DNA of 46,888 nucleotides from a virus. The notes under the pieces are model-generated. The model was not told the origin of the DNA. It saw nothing but the letters and a program-made list of their open reading frames with translations, and ran no database searches. The stretch lies in the IMG/VR virus record IMGVR_UViG_3300031456_000007, positions 1 through 46,888 of that record; one strand, given 5' to 3'. Made by a program: the position numbers and the translations under genes. Shown in pieces: positions 29,826-36,921 of the stretch (within the stretch, counting starts at the first letter, position 1; each line of letters starts with the position of its first letter).

Positions 29826-30680
29826 ATGGGATACACCAAGCTATTCAGCTCACTTGTCATGTCCTCAGTTTGGAGAGCTCCAGACCACGTGCGCATCGTC
29901 TGGATCACCATGCTCGCTCTCAAGGACGAGCGTGGCGAGGTGAGGGGATCGGCTGGCGGTCTGTCGGACGCTGCTCGAGTAAGTCGAGAGATGTTCGAGG
30001 ATGCTGTGCGCGTTCTGGAGTCGCCCGATCCGGACAGCTCCAACCCAGAGAACGAAGGGCGAAGGATAGAGCGCATAGTGGGCGGGTGGTTCGTCTTAAA
30101 CCACTCTCATTACAATAGGTTAATGAGCGCAGACGACATTCGAGCCAAGAACGCTGAGCGTCAGCGTAGGTTCAGGCAGTCACGTCAGCCATCACGTGAT
30201 GTAACGGATGTAACGGATGTAACGCCATCAGATCAGATCAGATCAGACCAAAACAGATCAGATCAGACCAAAACAGATCAGATCAGAGATCCAATATCGA
30301 TTGGAGTAGTAGTCGCCGCTCCTACGCCCGCCGCCGTCGCAGAGCTGTACGACTCGCTGTCGCGACGCAAGAGCAAGAGCAAGCGCATCACATGGCACTT
30401 CGTTCCCGAAGACTGGGAGCCCAACAAGAAACACCGCGACAAGGCTTTCGAGATGGGGTGGACGACCGGAGAACTCGTGGAGGAACTGGGGAGATTCAGG
30501 GCACATGAGTTCAAGGTGCCCAAATCGGACCCTGACAAGGCTTTCACCGCCTGGATGGCCTCCGAGATTGCCAAGCAGGGAAAGGGGCTAGGAGGTGCCA
30601 CCAGGGCCCGGCAAATGGGCACGTCGCCCAACAGCAGCGTCTACGCCCACATCTTCAGGAAAGCCACAGAAGGAGAGTAG
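29826..30680 (+). CDS. Replication initiator, phage O/DnaD-type layout
   Basis: 284 residues from ATG 29826; an in-frame ATG at 29772 would add 18 residues but lies in the control region. Residues 1-100 are a winged-helix domain of replisome-organiser type (MGYTKLFSSLVMSSVWRAP, VRIVWITMLALKDERG, LSDAARVSREMFEDAVRVLESPD). A basic stretch (KNAERQRRFRQSR) follows. Residues about 123-157 are a low-complexity linker encoded by DNA repeats. The C-terminal 125 residues contain the likely loader- or helicase-binding part (WHFVPEDWEPNKKHRDKAFEMGW). This is the arrangement of lambda O, whose gene contains the origin. Confidence 0.75.
   Translation: MGYTKLFSSLVMSSVWRAPDHVRIVWITMLALKDERGEVRGSAGGLSDAARVSREMFEDAVRVLESPDPDSSNPENEGRRIERIVGGWFVLNHSHYNRLMSADDIRAKNAERQRRFRQSRQPSRDVTDVTDVTPSDQIRSDQNRSDQTKTDQIRDPISIGVVVAAPTPAAVAELYDSLSRRKSKSKRITWHFVPEDWEPNKKHRDKAFEMGWTTGELVEELGRFRAHEFKVPKSDPDKAFTAWMASEIAKQGKGLGGATRARQMGTSPNSSVYAHIFRKATEGE
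30197..30292. repeat. Iteron and GATC cluster in the initiator gene, candidate replication origin
   Basis: Three GATGTAACG units (period 9) occupy about 30198-30224. They are followed by two exact 20-bp direct repeats at 30241-30260 and 30261-30280, with partial copies on both sides. The 20-bp period is not a multiple of three, so the two copies are read in different frames and the protein sequence is not conserved between them. That points to selection on DNA. Eight GATC sites lie in 61 bases (30231 to 30291). The location matches the lambda O gene origin. Confidence 0.7.
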
Positions 30681-30686
30681 AGAGGT

Positions 30687-31220
30687 ATGACCAATTCAGA
30701 GTGTTACAGACTCATCGGGGTTCTGTTCACCAGCTTCCCCAATTCCAAGCTCAGCCAGGAAAACGCAGACGCTTATGTAAGCGGGATAGCTGACCTGCCG
30801 TTCGACGCGGCCAGCAAGGCCATCGATCGCCTGCGTAAGACTTCCGATCCGTTCCTGCCAAGCATCGCCAGCATCCGCCGGGCTGCCGCCGATGTCGTCC
30901 TGGGTCCCGCCCGCTCGGGCGAGGAAGCGTATGGCGTGCTGCTCGAGGCTATCCGCAGGTATGGGCAATACGAGGCGCCTAAGTTCAAGGACCCGCATCT
31001 GACTCGAGCCTTGGGCGTCTGGGGCGGCTGGGTTCAGGTCTGCCTAAGCCCAGAAGACGACCCGGGCGGGCGGGCGCGCTTCATCGAGCTCTATGAGAGC
31101 CTGGTGAGGCGCGAGAGGGACGACATCGTGTCGGGCATACCATTGCCTGCTCCGCGTGGCAGCGAGTACGCTTTGCCAGAGGGAAAGGGGCCGAAGAATG
31201 GCCGAAAACCTATCCGCTGA
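30687..31220 (+). CDS. Putative replicative helicase loader
   Basis: 177 residues, ATG 30687, with GGAGAG nine bases upstream. The helical N-terminal 65 residues (CYRLIGVLFTSFPNSKLSQENADAYVSGIADLPFDAASKAIDRL) resemble the N-terminal domain of phage helicase loaders such as G39P, which bind the host helicase. The middle has PSIASIRRAAADVV and the end is basic (KGPKNGRKPIR). The gene directly follows the initiator, as loader genes usually do. No Walker motif is present, so a DnaC-type ATPase is excluded. Confidence 0.6.
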   Translation: MTNSECYRLIGVLFTSFPNSKLSQENADAYVSGIADLPFDAASKAIDRLRKTSDPFLPSIASIRRAAADVVLGPARSGEEAYGVLLEAIRRYGQYEAPKFKDPHLTRALGVWGGWVQVCLSPEDDPGGRARFIELYESLVRRERDDIVSGIPLPAPRGSEYALPEGKGPKNGRKPIR

Positions 31221-31443
31221 GATTGACGCAGTCATCCTGAACACTGCTTATGGCCTGGCTCGCACCAACAGGCTCGAGCACGATGGCGTTATCTGGTGTT
31301 GGAACTGCTCAGAGAAGCGTGCGCTGATGCCGTCCCTGCACTGCCATGTCTGTTTGGCAGCGAATCACCGGCGCGAGAACAGGATAGCGCCATTGTGTGT
31401 GAACCGGGCGCAGACAACCGCTGATGTGGAGGCATGCAAATGA
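31198..31443 (+). CDS. Small zinc-finger protein
   Basis: 81 residues, ATG 31198, overlapping the previous gene by 23 bases. After a helical start it has WCWNCSEKRALMPSLHCHVCLAANHRRE with two Cys pairs and His, a likely zinc ribbon, then a basic end. Such proteins may bind DNA, RNA or RNA polymerase. It is followed by an overlapping tiny gene (ATGA). Confidence 0.65.
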   Translation: MAENLSAEIDAVILNTAYGLARTNRLEHDGVIWCWNCSEKRALMPSLHCHVCLAANHRRENRIAPLCVNRAQTTADVEACK

Positions 31444-31604
31444 TCGTTGGTTTCGCCTTAGGAGTTTTGACCTGCATAGTCAAAGACTGTATCGAGGTAG
31501 TCCAGGCTGGCAAGTGCGTGCCTGGGGAAAAATTGGATGCGTGCACTTATTGCCCGAGGTCTGGGCTGAAGGCTTACGCCGTCAAGGAGTACCCGTTGCC
31601 GTGA
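31440..31604 (+). CDS. Tiny Cys-rich protein
   Basis: 54 residues, ATG 31440 in an ATGA overlap, stop in a GTGA overlap. Six Cys residues: CIVKDC, a Cys in AGKC, then CTYC. The N-terminal hydrophobic stretch (IVGFALGVLTCIV) is short for a membrane helix. It may bind one zinc. Function unknown; below the size of most automatic searches. Confidence 0.5.
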   Translation: MIVGFALGVLTCIVKDCIEVVQAGKCVPGEKLDACTYCPRSGLKAYAVKEYPLP

Positions 31605-31867
31605 CACGCCGAAAGAAACCTGACGCTAGGCAGCTACCGCTCATCGATGAGTCGTGCCCACATCACGGGCCAGAGAACGTGTGCACTGCATGCCCACAGC
31701 GCTACAGTACGGATGGGCATGGGTTCGTGCATCCACGAGATGCCAGTGGACGCGAGCCGCTTCGTAGGTGCGACCACTGTGGCCTCTACAAGACGCGAGC
31801 CACATGGAGCCTAACCGACTACTTCTCCTGCCGTGATTGTGCGACAGCCTTGAACAGGGAGCGATGA
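31601..31867 (+). CDS. Small multi-Cys zinc-binding protein
   Basis: 88 residues from GTG 31601 in a GTGA overlap with the upstream gene. It has a basic start (TRRKKPDARQ), then CPHHGPENVCTAC, CDHC and CRDC clusters, consistent with two zinc sites. The segment LRRCDHCGLYKTRATW is ribbon-like. Likely nucleic-acid binding. The HNH-AP2 gene begins one base later. Confidence 0.65.
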   Translation: MTRRKKPDARQLPLIDESCPHHGPENVCTACPQRYSTDGHGFVHPRDASGREPLRRCDHCGLYKTRATWSLTDYFSCRDCATALNRER

Positions 31868-31868
31868 G

Positions 31869-32330
31869 ATGAAGCTGATACAGTTGTCCGCTGGGTTGTA
31901 CGCGATGGTTGACGACGAGGACTTCGAGGCGCTGAACGCCCACAAGTGGTCTGCTGCGAAGAGGAAACACACCCATTACGCGGTGCGTACGCTCACGGGC
32001 GGAAGACTGGTATACATGCACCGCGTTATCCTAGGGGCTGCGCCAGGCACAGATACCGACCATGTTGACCGCAACGGGCTGAATAACCAAAGAAGCAACC
32101 TACGCAATGCGACTAGACAGCAGAACCTTTTGAACCGTGGCAAACGCAAAGGCACTGCGTCTATCTTCAGGGGAGTATCGCCTAACCGCGGCCGATGGGG
32201 TGCGTGGTACGCCGGGCGTTACATCGGTGGTTTTGACCTGGAGACGGACGCTGCCTGCGCCTACGACCGTCACGTGTTGGAATTGTGCCGAGAGTTCGCT
32301 CAGCCCAATCTATGGCGAGGGACTCTGTGA
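31869..32330 (+). CDS. Free-standing HNH endonuclease with AP2-like domain
   Basis: 153 residues, ATG 31869. Starts LIQLSAGLYAMVDDEDFEALNAHKWSA, the same lead-in as the gene at 10085, followed by an HNH core (DTDHVDRNGLNNQRSNLRNATRQQN) and a shortened AP2-like segment (FRGVSPNRGRWGAWYAGRYIGGFDLETDAACAYD). It is a mobile homing-type endonuclease. The two relatives lie in opposite arms, one late and one early, which suggests independent spread of the same element family. Confidence 0.88.
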   Translation: MKLIQLSAGLYAMVDDEDFEALNAHKWSAAKRKHTHYAVRTLTGGRLVYMHRVILGAAPGTDTDHVDRNGLNNQRSNLRNATRQQNLLNRGKRKGTASIFRGVSPNRGRWGAWYAGRYIGGFDLETDAACAYDRHVLELCREFAQPNLWRGTL

Positions 32331-32376
32331 TCAAAGACTGCGCAGTGGCGCTCAACAAGGAGAGAATGGGAACCAA

Positions 32377-32700
32377 ATGAAGAGAATTATTGCCGCCCTG
32401 ATAATTGTAACGGGCTGTGGAGATGAACCAGATGACGGCGTATGCATATTCCGTGGAAGTTATGACATTGGGCTGACCCCACGGGTTAGCGGATGTCAAT
32501 ATCTATCTGAAGGATCATTCTTCTTGGACGAAGAAGGGGAATGCAGCTCCGGCATAGACCAGCTGTCACTGGAAGGCGTATGGCAGCGCGGGTTCATATC
32601 ATGCGAGCCAGGCGATCCTGTGGTTAAGTGCGCCGGCTTCTTGAATGATGCAAATGGGTGCTCGTGGGACCTGTATATGAGACGGATTGTCCAGCCATGA
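32377..32700 (+). CDS. Small secreted lipoprotein
   Basis: 107 residues, ATG 32377. A signal peptide (MKRIIAALIIVTGC) with lipobox VTGC at Cys14 precedes an acidic Cys-rich domain (six further Cys), so it is probably disulfide-bonded in the periplasm or on the outer membrane. The family is not recognised. It lies at the head of a block of secreted proteins with the gene at 32915. Envelope defence against other phages or host adhesion effects are possible. Confidence 0.65.
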   Translation: MKRIIAALIIVTGCGDEPDDGVCIFRGSYDIGLTPRVSGCQYLSEGSFFLDEEGECSSGIDQLSLEGVWQRGFISCEPGDPVVKCAGFLNDANGCSWDLYMRRIVQP

Positions 32701-32918
32701 GCGTCAATATTCAAGTGCCGGGATGGGCCGATCAAATGGGCCTGGCATTGGCCAGCAAGGACGAGGGCGTGCGAGCGGAGGCCATCGGCCTACCACGCCT
32801 CCGCTGCTTCCGTCGCAGCGCAACCAAGGACGCTCAGAGCTGTAGCCGTGGTGGCGAGCTGGGAGCGATAAGTCGAAATGCAAAACGCAAGTTAGGAACA
32901 AAGAAGGAAACAACATGA
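32697..32918 (+). CDS. Small basic hypothetical protein
   Basis: 73 residues, ATG 32697 in an ATGA overlap with the lipoprotein gene; stop overlaps the next start (ATGA). Composition: a hydrophilic start (VNIQVPGWADQMGLALASKDEG), then an Arg/Lys/Cys-rich end (RLRCFRRSATKDAQSCSRGG, KRKLGTKKETT). No motif. Coupling on both sides supports it. Confidence 0.5.
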   Translation: MSVNIQVPGWADQMGLALASKDEGVRAEAIGLPRLRCFRRSATKDAQSCSRGGELGAISRNAKRKLGTKKETT

Positions 32919-33691
32919 AAACAATACCATTGGCAATCACACTGGGCCTCGTCGCATGCGGGGCCCCGATCGACGATGAGGACATTGGGGAAGACGAGCT
33001 CGGTCAACTCGAGCAGGGGATGAGCGCACCCACCACGCCCACCTACCAGTATGGCACGCGGACAGCCACGGCGCGCGGGCGCTGCAACAAGACTGCGGCA
33101 GGCCAGGTCTGCCAGGTGCCGCCGACGAAGGCGATCAATTGGACATTGACCGCTGACCTGCTCCATTACTTCCCTGGTACCGAAACGCATGCCGTCATCA
33201 ACGGCTTCGATGCTGCCACAAACTTCTCGTTCACGGAGATTCCGCAGGCAGATCTTCTGCCACAGCGGCACATTAGCATCAGCCTAAATGACGACGCCTG
33301 TGGCACAGTGGGCACCGCTAGCAACGACGTCCGCAACTACTCGTGCTTCAACTGGTCTGCCCCGAATGGCATGACCGAGGTAGCCGGCACCGTCGGTAGC
33401 TACCAATGGTCGCTGCTGTGCAACATCACGCTTGACGTGACGGCAATCAATAACAAGGGCACGAACGCAAGCCAGCGCGGGTTCTTTACGCGGCACGCGA
33501 TAGCGCATGCTGTGGCGGGCTGCCTGGGCCTAGGCAACCGCACCGAGGCCAGCGCAGTGGCGACACGCCAGGACATGAACAGCGGCGTCGAGAGGTCGGC
33601 GCTTACGTCCGGCGAGATCTGCACGCTCAATGCTTTCGCCTCCGGGACGCCGACCGTGTGGGGTAGCGGCGGGGTTTGCCCAACCGATTGA
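32915..33691 (+). CDS. Secreted metzincin-like lipoprotein lacking catalytic residues
   Basis: 258 residues, ATG 32915. Signal and lipobox end at VAC (Cys15), followed by an acidic linker DDEDIGEDELGQLEQG of a type common in myxobacterial lipoproteins. Residues about 50-258 resemble a metzincin protease. The HExxHxxGxxH site is HAIAHAVAGCLGLGN (residues 194-208): the catalytic Glu is Ala195 and the third His is missing. The Met-turn MNSG (Met221) is kept. The fold is probably intact but proteolysis is unlikely, suggesting a binding role, for example to a host surface peptide. Confidence 0.7.
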   Translation: MKTIPLAITLGLVACGAPIDDEDIGEDELGQLEQGMSAPTTPTYQYGTRTATARGRCNKTAAGQVCQVPPTKAINWTLTADLLHYFPGTETHAVINGFDAATNFSFTEIPQADLLPQRHISISLNDDACGTVGTASNDVRNYSCFNWSAPNGMTEVAGTVGSYQWSLLCNITLDVTAINNKGTNASQRGFFTRHAIAHAVAGCLGLGNRTEASAVATRQDMNSGVERSALTSGEICTLNAFASGTPTVWGSGGVCPTD

Positions 33692-33695
33692 GGCC

Positions 33696-33723
33696 TTGAC
33701 TTCCCGGGGACCGTCCGTACAAT
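33696..33723 (+). promoter_or_regulatory. Internal early promoter (sigma70-like)
   Basis: TTGACT (33696-33701), 16-base spacer, TACAAT (33718-33723). It lies in the 49-base gap before the gene at 33741 and would start the recombination block. The same -35 and spacing are found at 25757. The predicted start is around 33730, a leader of only about 10 bases, so translation of the first gene may be leaderless-like or the second gene is the main target. Confidence 0.65.
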
Positions 33724-33740
33724 GAGAGCAGTAGCAATAG

Positions 33741-34190
33741 ATGTCGGATGAACGACGGTGCTTGTGTGGGTGCGGGCGGTCCCTCGAGGGGAGGGACCCA
33801 AAGGCGCAGTATGCTAGGCCTTGTGTCGAGCTTCGAGAGAAGGCGCGGCGCAAGACCAAGGACGCCAGGTACAAAGACAAGGTCCGCCACAGTAAGCACA
33901 GCAAGCTAGTGGAGAGCCAGCGCAAGAGCTTGGACAATGGAGCACATCATGTGGTGGGCCGCAGGGACCCGTCGGACCCCGTTCGTGATGCACGGAAGAT
34001 GTGCCCAGTCTGCTTGGATATGTCGTGGATACGTGTTGGTGTATGCGTTGGATGCGACAAGGCATTCGAGCTCGAGCCAAGACCAGAGGGGTTGAGTCCG
34101 ATGCAATCGAACATGGGATCGCTCATTAGTGAGGGTAGACTGTACGGCTATTCAGGAGTTGGAGGTGGACACCATGGAAAAAAAGCTTGA
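33741..34190 (+). CDS. Basic protein with two zinc clusters
   Basis: 149 residues, ATG 33741. An N-terminal CLCGCGRSLEGRDPKAQYARPC segment binds zinc in the style of small phage DNA-associated proteins. A basic helix (REKARRKTKDARYKDKVRHSKHSK) follows, and a second cluster (CPVCLDMSWIRVGVCVGC) lies at about 88-105. The end is Gly/Tyr-rich. Likely nucleic-acid binding. It opens the recombination block and overlaps the Rad52-like gene by 17 bases. Confidence 0.65.
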   Translation: MSDERRCLCGCGRSLEGRDPKAQYARPCVELREKARRKTKDARYKDKVRHSKHSKLVESQRKSLDNGAHHVVGRRDPSDPVRDARKMCPVCLDMSWIRVGVCVGCDKAFELEPRPEGLSPMQSNMGSLISEGRLYGYSGVGGGHHGKKA

Positions 34191-34977
34191 CGGATTGGCG
34201 CTGCTTAGGGCGCCGTTCCCTGATAATCAGGTCAGCCAGCTGCCAAAGGGGACCAAGGAACAGAATACGTGCCCCGCTTCAGAGAAGCGGAACTGTGATG
34301 TGTGCGGAGGATGGCACCATCCTAGGGTTAGGCATCTTAGCTATGTTGGGCACGCTGCGCTGACTGACCGTCTGCTAGACGCAGACCCTCAGTGGTCTTG
34401 GGAGCCCATGGCTCTGACTGTAGATGGACTGCCCCGCTTCGACGCCAGCGGCGGATTGTGGATCAAGCTGACCGTGTGCGGCGTAACCCGCCTCGGGTAT
34501 GGGCACGCCAAAGCCAAAGGCGAAGACTACGCAGATATTGGATCACGCGAGAAAGAAGTGATTGGAGATGCCCTGCGCAACGCAGGGATGCGCTTCGGGG
34601 CAGCGCTGGACCTGTGGCACAAGGGCGAGCTGCACGCGCACCAGGAGGAGGAACGCAGCGAGTTGAGGCACGTGCTGCCAATAAATGAGCCTAGGCACGT
34701 TCAGGGCATCGATAGGTTCGCTGGCGAAGTGGCGCCAACTTTCCAGAGTCTGGGCTGGGTCAGCGACGCTGACGAGTCGCTAGCGGCTGGGGCTACCCCT
34801 GAGGACACGGCCATTGCTCTGCTGTCCGCATTCGATCGGGCCAAGACCGCAGCAGATGTTGAGGCGGCCAATGAGGCCATCAAGGAAGCGTGGCCTCGCA
34901 TACGGGGCGTGACAGGCATCACGGAATCAGCCAAGGCCATGCGGGTGAACGCCAGGCTCAGAATCAAGGGCTCGTGA
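34174..34977 (+). CDS. Rad52-like single-strand annealing protein
   Basis: 267 residues from ATG 34174, with GGTGG five bases upstream; a GTG at 34129 lies in the previous gene. A Cys/His cluster at about 33-49 (CDVCGGWHH) is followed by the annealing-fold core: HLSYVGHAALTDRLLDADPQWSWEP, then DASGGLWIKLTVCGVTRLGYGHA, then KEVIGDALRNAGMRFGAALDLW. This pattern is typical of phage Rad52/Sak-like proteins. The C-terminal 100 residues are an extended Ala/Glu helix. With the exonuclease next to it, it would anneal 3' ends to form concatemers. Confidence 0.75.
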   Translation: MEKKLDGLALLRAPFPDNQVSQLPKGTKEQNTCPASEKRNCDVCGGWHHPRVRHLSYVGHAALTDRLLDADPQWSWEPMALTVDGLPRFDASGGLWIKLTVCGVTRLGYGHAKAKGEDYADIGSREKEVIGDALRNAGMRFGAALDLWHKGELHAHQEEERSELRHVLPINEPRHVQGIDRFAGEVAPTFQSLGWVSDADESLAAGATPEDTAIALLSAFDRAKTAADVEAANEAIKEAWPRIRGVTGITESAKAMRVNARLRIKGS

Positions 34978-34978
34978 A

Positions 34979-35719
34979 ATGCTGGTGCTCGTTGACCTAG
35001 GCCAGCTGTTTTGGTCGTCAGCATACGGCGGAGCTCAGCCGATGCTTGGATACGAACAAACCCTGGAAACGCTGGATTGGTATCGGCGCGAGTATTCGCG
35101 CATCGTGGTGTGTGCTGACTCGCCGCGAAGCATCCGCAAGGAGATGTCGGCAGAATACAAGGCAAAGCGACCGGTCAAGCCGCAGCCTGCTGTAGAGGCG
35201 CTGGCGGGCGTCATAGCCCGCGTCAAGGCCTGGGGAATGCCCCTAGTGATGGTGGATGGCTGGGAAGCAGACGACGTCATCGCCACTCTGACGTCGCAAG
35301 CTTGGCCTGAGACGGTTCAAATCATCGGTACGGAGAAGGACCTGTACTGCCTCATCGAGGATGGTCGCGTAGGGCTGGTGGGCAAGAAGGGCCCAATCGA
35401 CAGCGCTGGATGTTACGACAAGTTCGGTGTGGCGCCATCTCAGATGGTAGACTGGCTGGCTCTAGTGGGCGACGCATCTGACGGTGTGACGGGCTGCGAA
35501 GGATGCGGGCCAGCGCGAGCCACAGCGCTTCTGGAGCGCTTCGATAGCCTGGTTGGCATAATGAATGCGAAGCATGAGGAGATATTGGCGGTAGACGGAG
35601 TTGGGAAGAAGACGCTTGCGGGCCTGCTGGAATGGGACCACGAGAAGACGCTGAGCCTGCTACGCATGAACACGGCTTTGCCGATAGACCTAAACGAGAT
35701 ACTGGGAGACAACAAATGA
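34979..35719 (+). CDS. 5'-3' exonuclease of the FEN/PolI N-terminal family
   Basis: 246 residues, ATG 34979. FEN family features in order: an N-terminal Asp6 (VDLGQLF), Asp47, the acidic EADD (residues 96-99), GTEKD (Asp121), and GDASDG (Asp165, Asp168). The helix-3-turn-helix DNA-binding part follows (GCEGCGPARATALLERF). The enzyme removes flaps and RNA primers or resects 5' strands. It is adjacent to the Rad52-like gene and probably acts with it. It is about the length of T5/T7-type exonucleases. Confidence 0.88.
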   Translation: MLVLVDLGQLFWSSAYGGAQPMLGYEQTLETLDWYRREYSRIVVCADSPRSIRKEMSAEYKAKRPVKPQPAVEALAGVIARVKAWGMPLVMVDGWEADDVIATLTSQAWPETVQIIGTEKDLYCLIEDGRVGLVGKKGPIDSAGCYDKFGVAPSQMVDWLALVGDASDGVTGCEGCGPARATALLERFDSLVGIMNAKHEEILAVDGVGKKTLAGLLEWDHEKTLSLLRMNTALPIDLNEILGDNK

Positions 35720-36009
35720 TAGACAGTGAAGATTACGAGAGGCTTAGTATGGTGTGCGATGAGGCGGACGAGATGCGGAAAAAGTTGGAGTCTCAGCTCC
35801 GCTTGGCCGTGGACGGCCGAGACTTCGTGCTAGACAAGCTTGTCGAAGCCAACGACCGGATTGCCGAGCTGGAGATTATGGTCGACCAGCATGCCTGCGC
35901 CAAATCCGAAGCCGCGTCCCTGCGCGCGCTATTGCAAGAAGCCATGTTGTGCGTGCCGTCCGGATTGAGTGCTCGCATCCTTGATGAGCTGTCTGGAGAA
36001 AAGTCATGA
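35716..36009 (+). CDS. Small coiled-coil protein
   Basis: 97 residues, ATG 35716 in an ATGA overlap with the exonuclease gene. Mostly a Glu/Lys/Leu coiled coil (DEADEMRKKLESQLRLAVDGRDFVLDKLVEANDRIAELE) and a short helical end with one Cys pair. Could dimerise or bridge partners. It is followed by another coil protein in ATGA overlap. Confidence 0.6.
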   Translation: MIDSEDYERLSMVCDEADEMRKKLESQLRLAVDGRDFVLDKLVEANDRIAELEIMVDQHACAKSEAASLRALLQEAMLCVPSGLSARILDELSGEKS

Positions 36010-36467
36010 AGTGCAGGTGTCAGACGCAAGCGATAGGTTCTGAGAGCTGGGAAGAGGCCCATGCGCGCCTGGCCCAAGAATTGGCCACTGCGGTGTGCGA
36101 AGCCGCGGACCTGCGCTCGGAGGTGGCGGAGCTCGTCAAGTGCAATGGCAGCCTGGCCGCACTCAACGGCGACCTGCGCCGCGAGGTCATTGCTGCGAAC
36201 AAGGCTTGCGACCTGGCCAGCGGCTCGCGAGACGCGGCACTCGCAGAAGTGGAGCGCTTGCGACGAGAGCCCGCATTCGAACTGGGCTACGCTGACGGTT
36301 GGCTTCAAGGGCAGCGTGACGCGCCAACCAAACAGCTGCAGTCCACCCTCGCCGAGGCGCGCGCGTTGCTCGAGCAAGTGTATGACGTCGACGATCGCTA
36401 CATCGGGCGGAAACTTGACGACGACATCGGCACCTGGTTCCTCAACAACCCCGAGGTGAAGTCATGA
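36006..36467 (+). CDS. Coiled-coil protein
   Basis: 153 residues, ATG 36006 in an ATGA overlap. After a short Cys start (MKCRCQ), residues about 15-75 are a long coil (ARLAQELATAVCEAADLRSEVAELV), then GYADGWLQGQRD, a helix and an acidic end. No enzymatic motif. Size and composition suggest a scaffold for a protein partner; function unknown. Confidence 0.6.
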   Translation: MKCRCQTQAIGSESWEEAHARLAQELATAVCEAADLRSEVAELVKCNGSLAALNGDLRREVIAANKACDLASGSRDAALAEVERLRREPAFELGYADGWLQGQRDAPTKQLQSTLAEARALLEQVYDVDDRYIGRKLDDDIGTWFLNNPEVKS

Positions 36468-36739
36468 CTGAGCGACATCCGGCATTCAGGCAGGAAAAAC
36501 CAAGAACGGGCAGACATCCTGCGTTCTGCAACAGAGGGACAACGATGAAGGGTAGCGACGATCAGCCGCATTCCTTGACGCCGGTGCAGAGAGAGCATGT
36601 GCTGCACTGCATCGAGGTCAACTGTAGGCCGTCGATGTACGTGCTAAAGAAACTGCTGCGCCTGCATGACGAGCGCACTGCGGCGTGCCAGCATTTGATG
36701 CGACAGATGAACCTGATCGGCGACCCGGAGCTAGGATGA
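36464..36739 (+). CDS. Hypothetical protein with duplicated RHPAF segment
   Basis: 91 residues from ATG 36464 (ATGA overlap); an internal ATG at 36545 has GAGGG upstream and would give a 64-residue core form. The N-terminus has RHPAFRQEKPRTGRHPAF, an imperfect duplication. The core is helical (LTPVQREHVLHCIEVNCRPSMYVLKKLLRLHDERTAACQHLM). Likely regulatory; family unknown. Confidence 0.55.
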   Translation: MTERHPAFRQEKPRTGRHPAFCNRGTTMKGSDDQPHSLTPVQREHVLHCIEVNCRPSMYVLKKLLRLHDERTAACQHLMRQMNLIGDPELG

Positions 36740-36921
36740 CCGTCTCGGAAGTGATGAAGCGCGTCCGTATTGCTGGCTACGCATGGCCAGCAGACGGCGA
36801 GGAAGGCCCGCGAAACCGAGGCGAATGCGTCTACTGTGGTGGTCCGTGCGGAGGAGTCACCATGAATTGCGAGGCCAGGGTGTTCCACGATGCTCAGGCG
36901 CTGAGGGGCGATGCGCGCTAG
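36736..36921 (+). CDS. Small protein with Cys knuckle
   Basis: 61 residues, ATG 36736 in an ATGA overlap. Helical start (VSEVMKRVRIAGYAWPADGEEG), then GECVYCGGPCGGVTMNCEAR with four Cys, a likely zinc knuckle. Basic end. It overlaps the nuclease gene by 11 bases. Confidence 0.6.
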   Translation: MTVSEVMKRVRIAGYAWPADGEEGPRNRGECVYCGGPCGGVTMNCEARVFHDAQALRGDAR

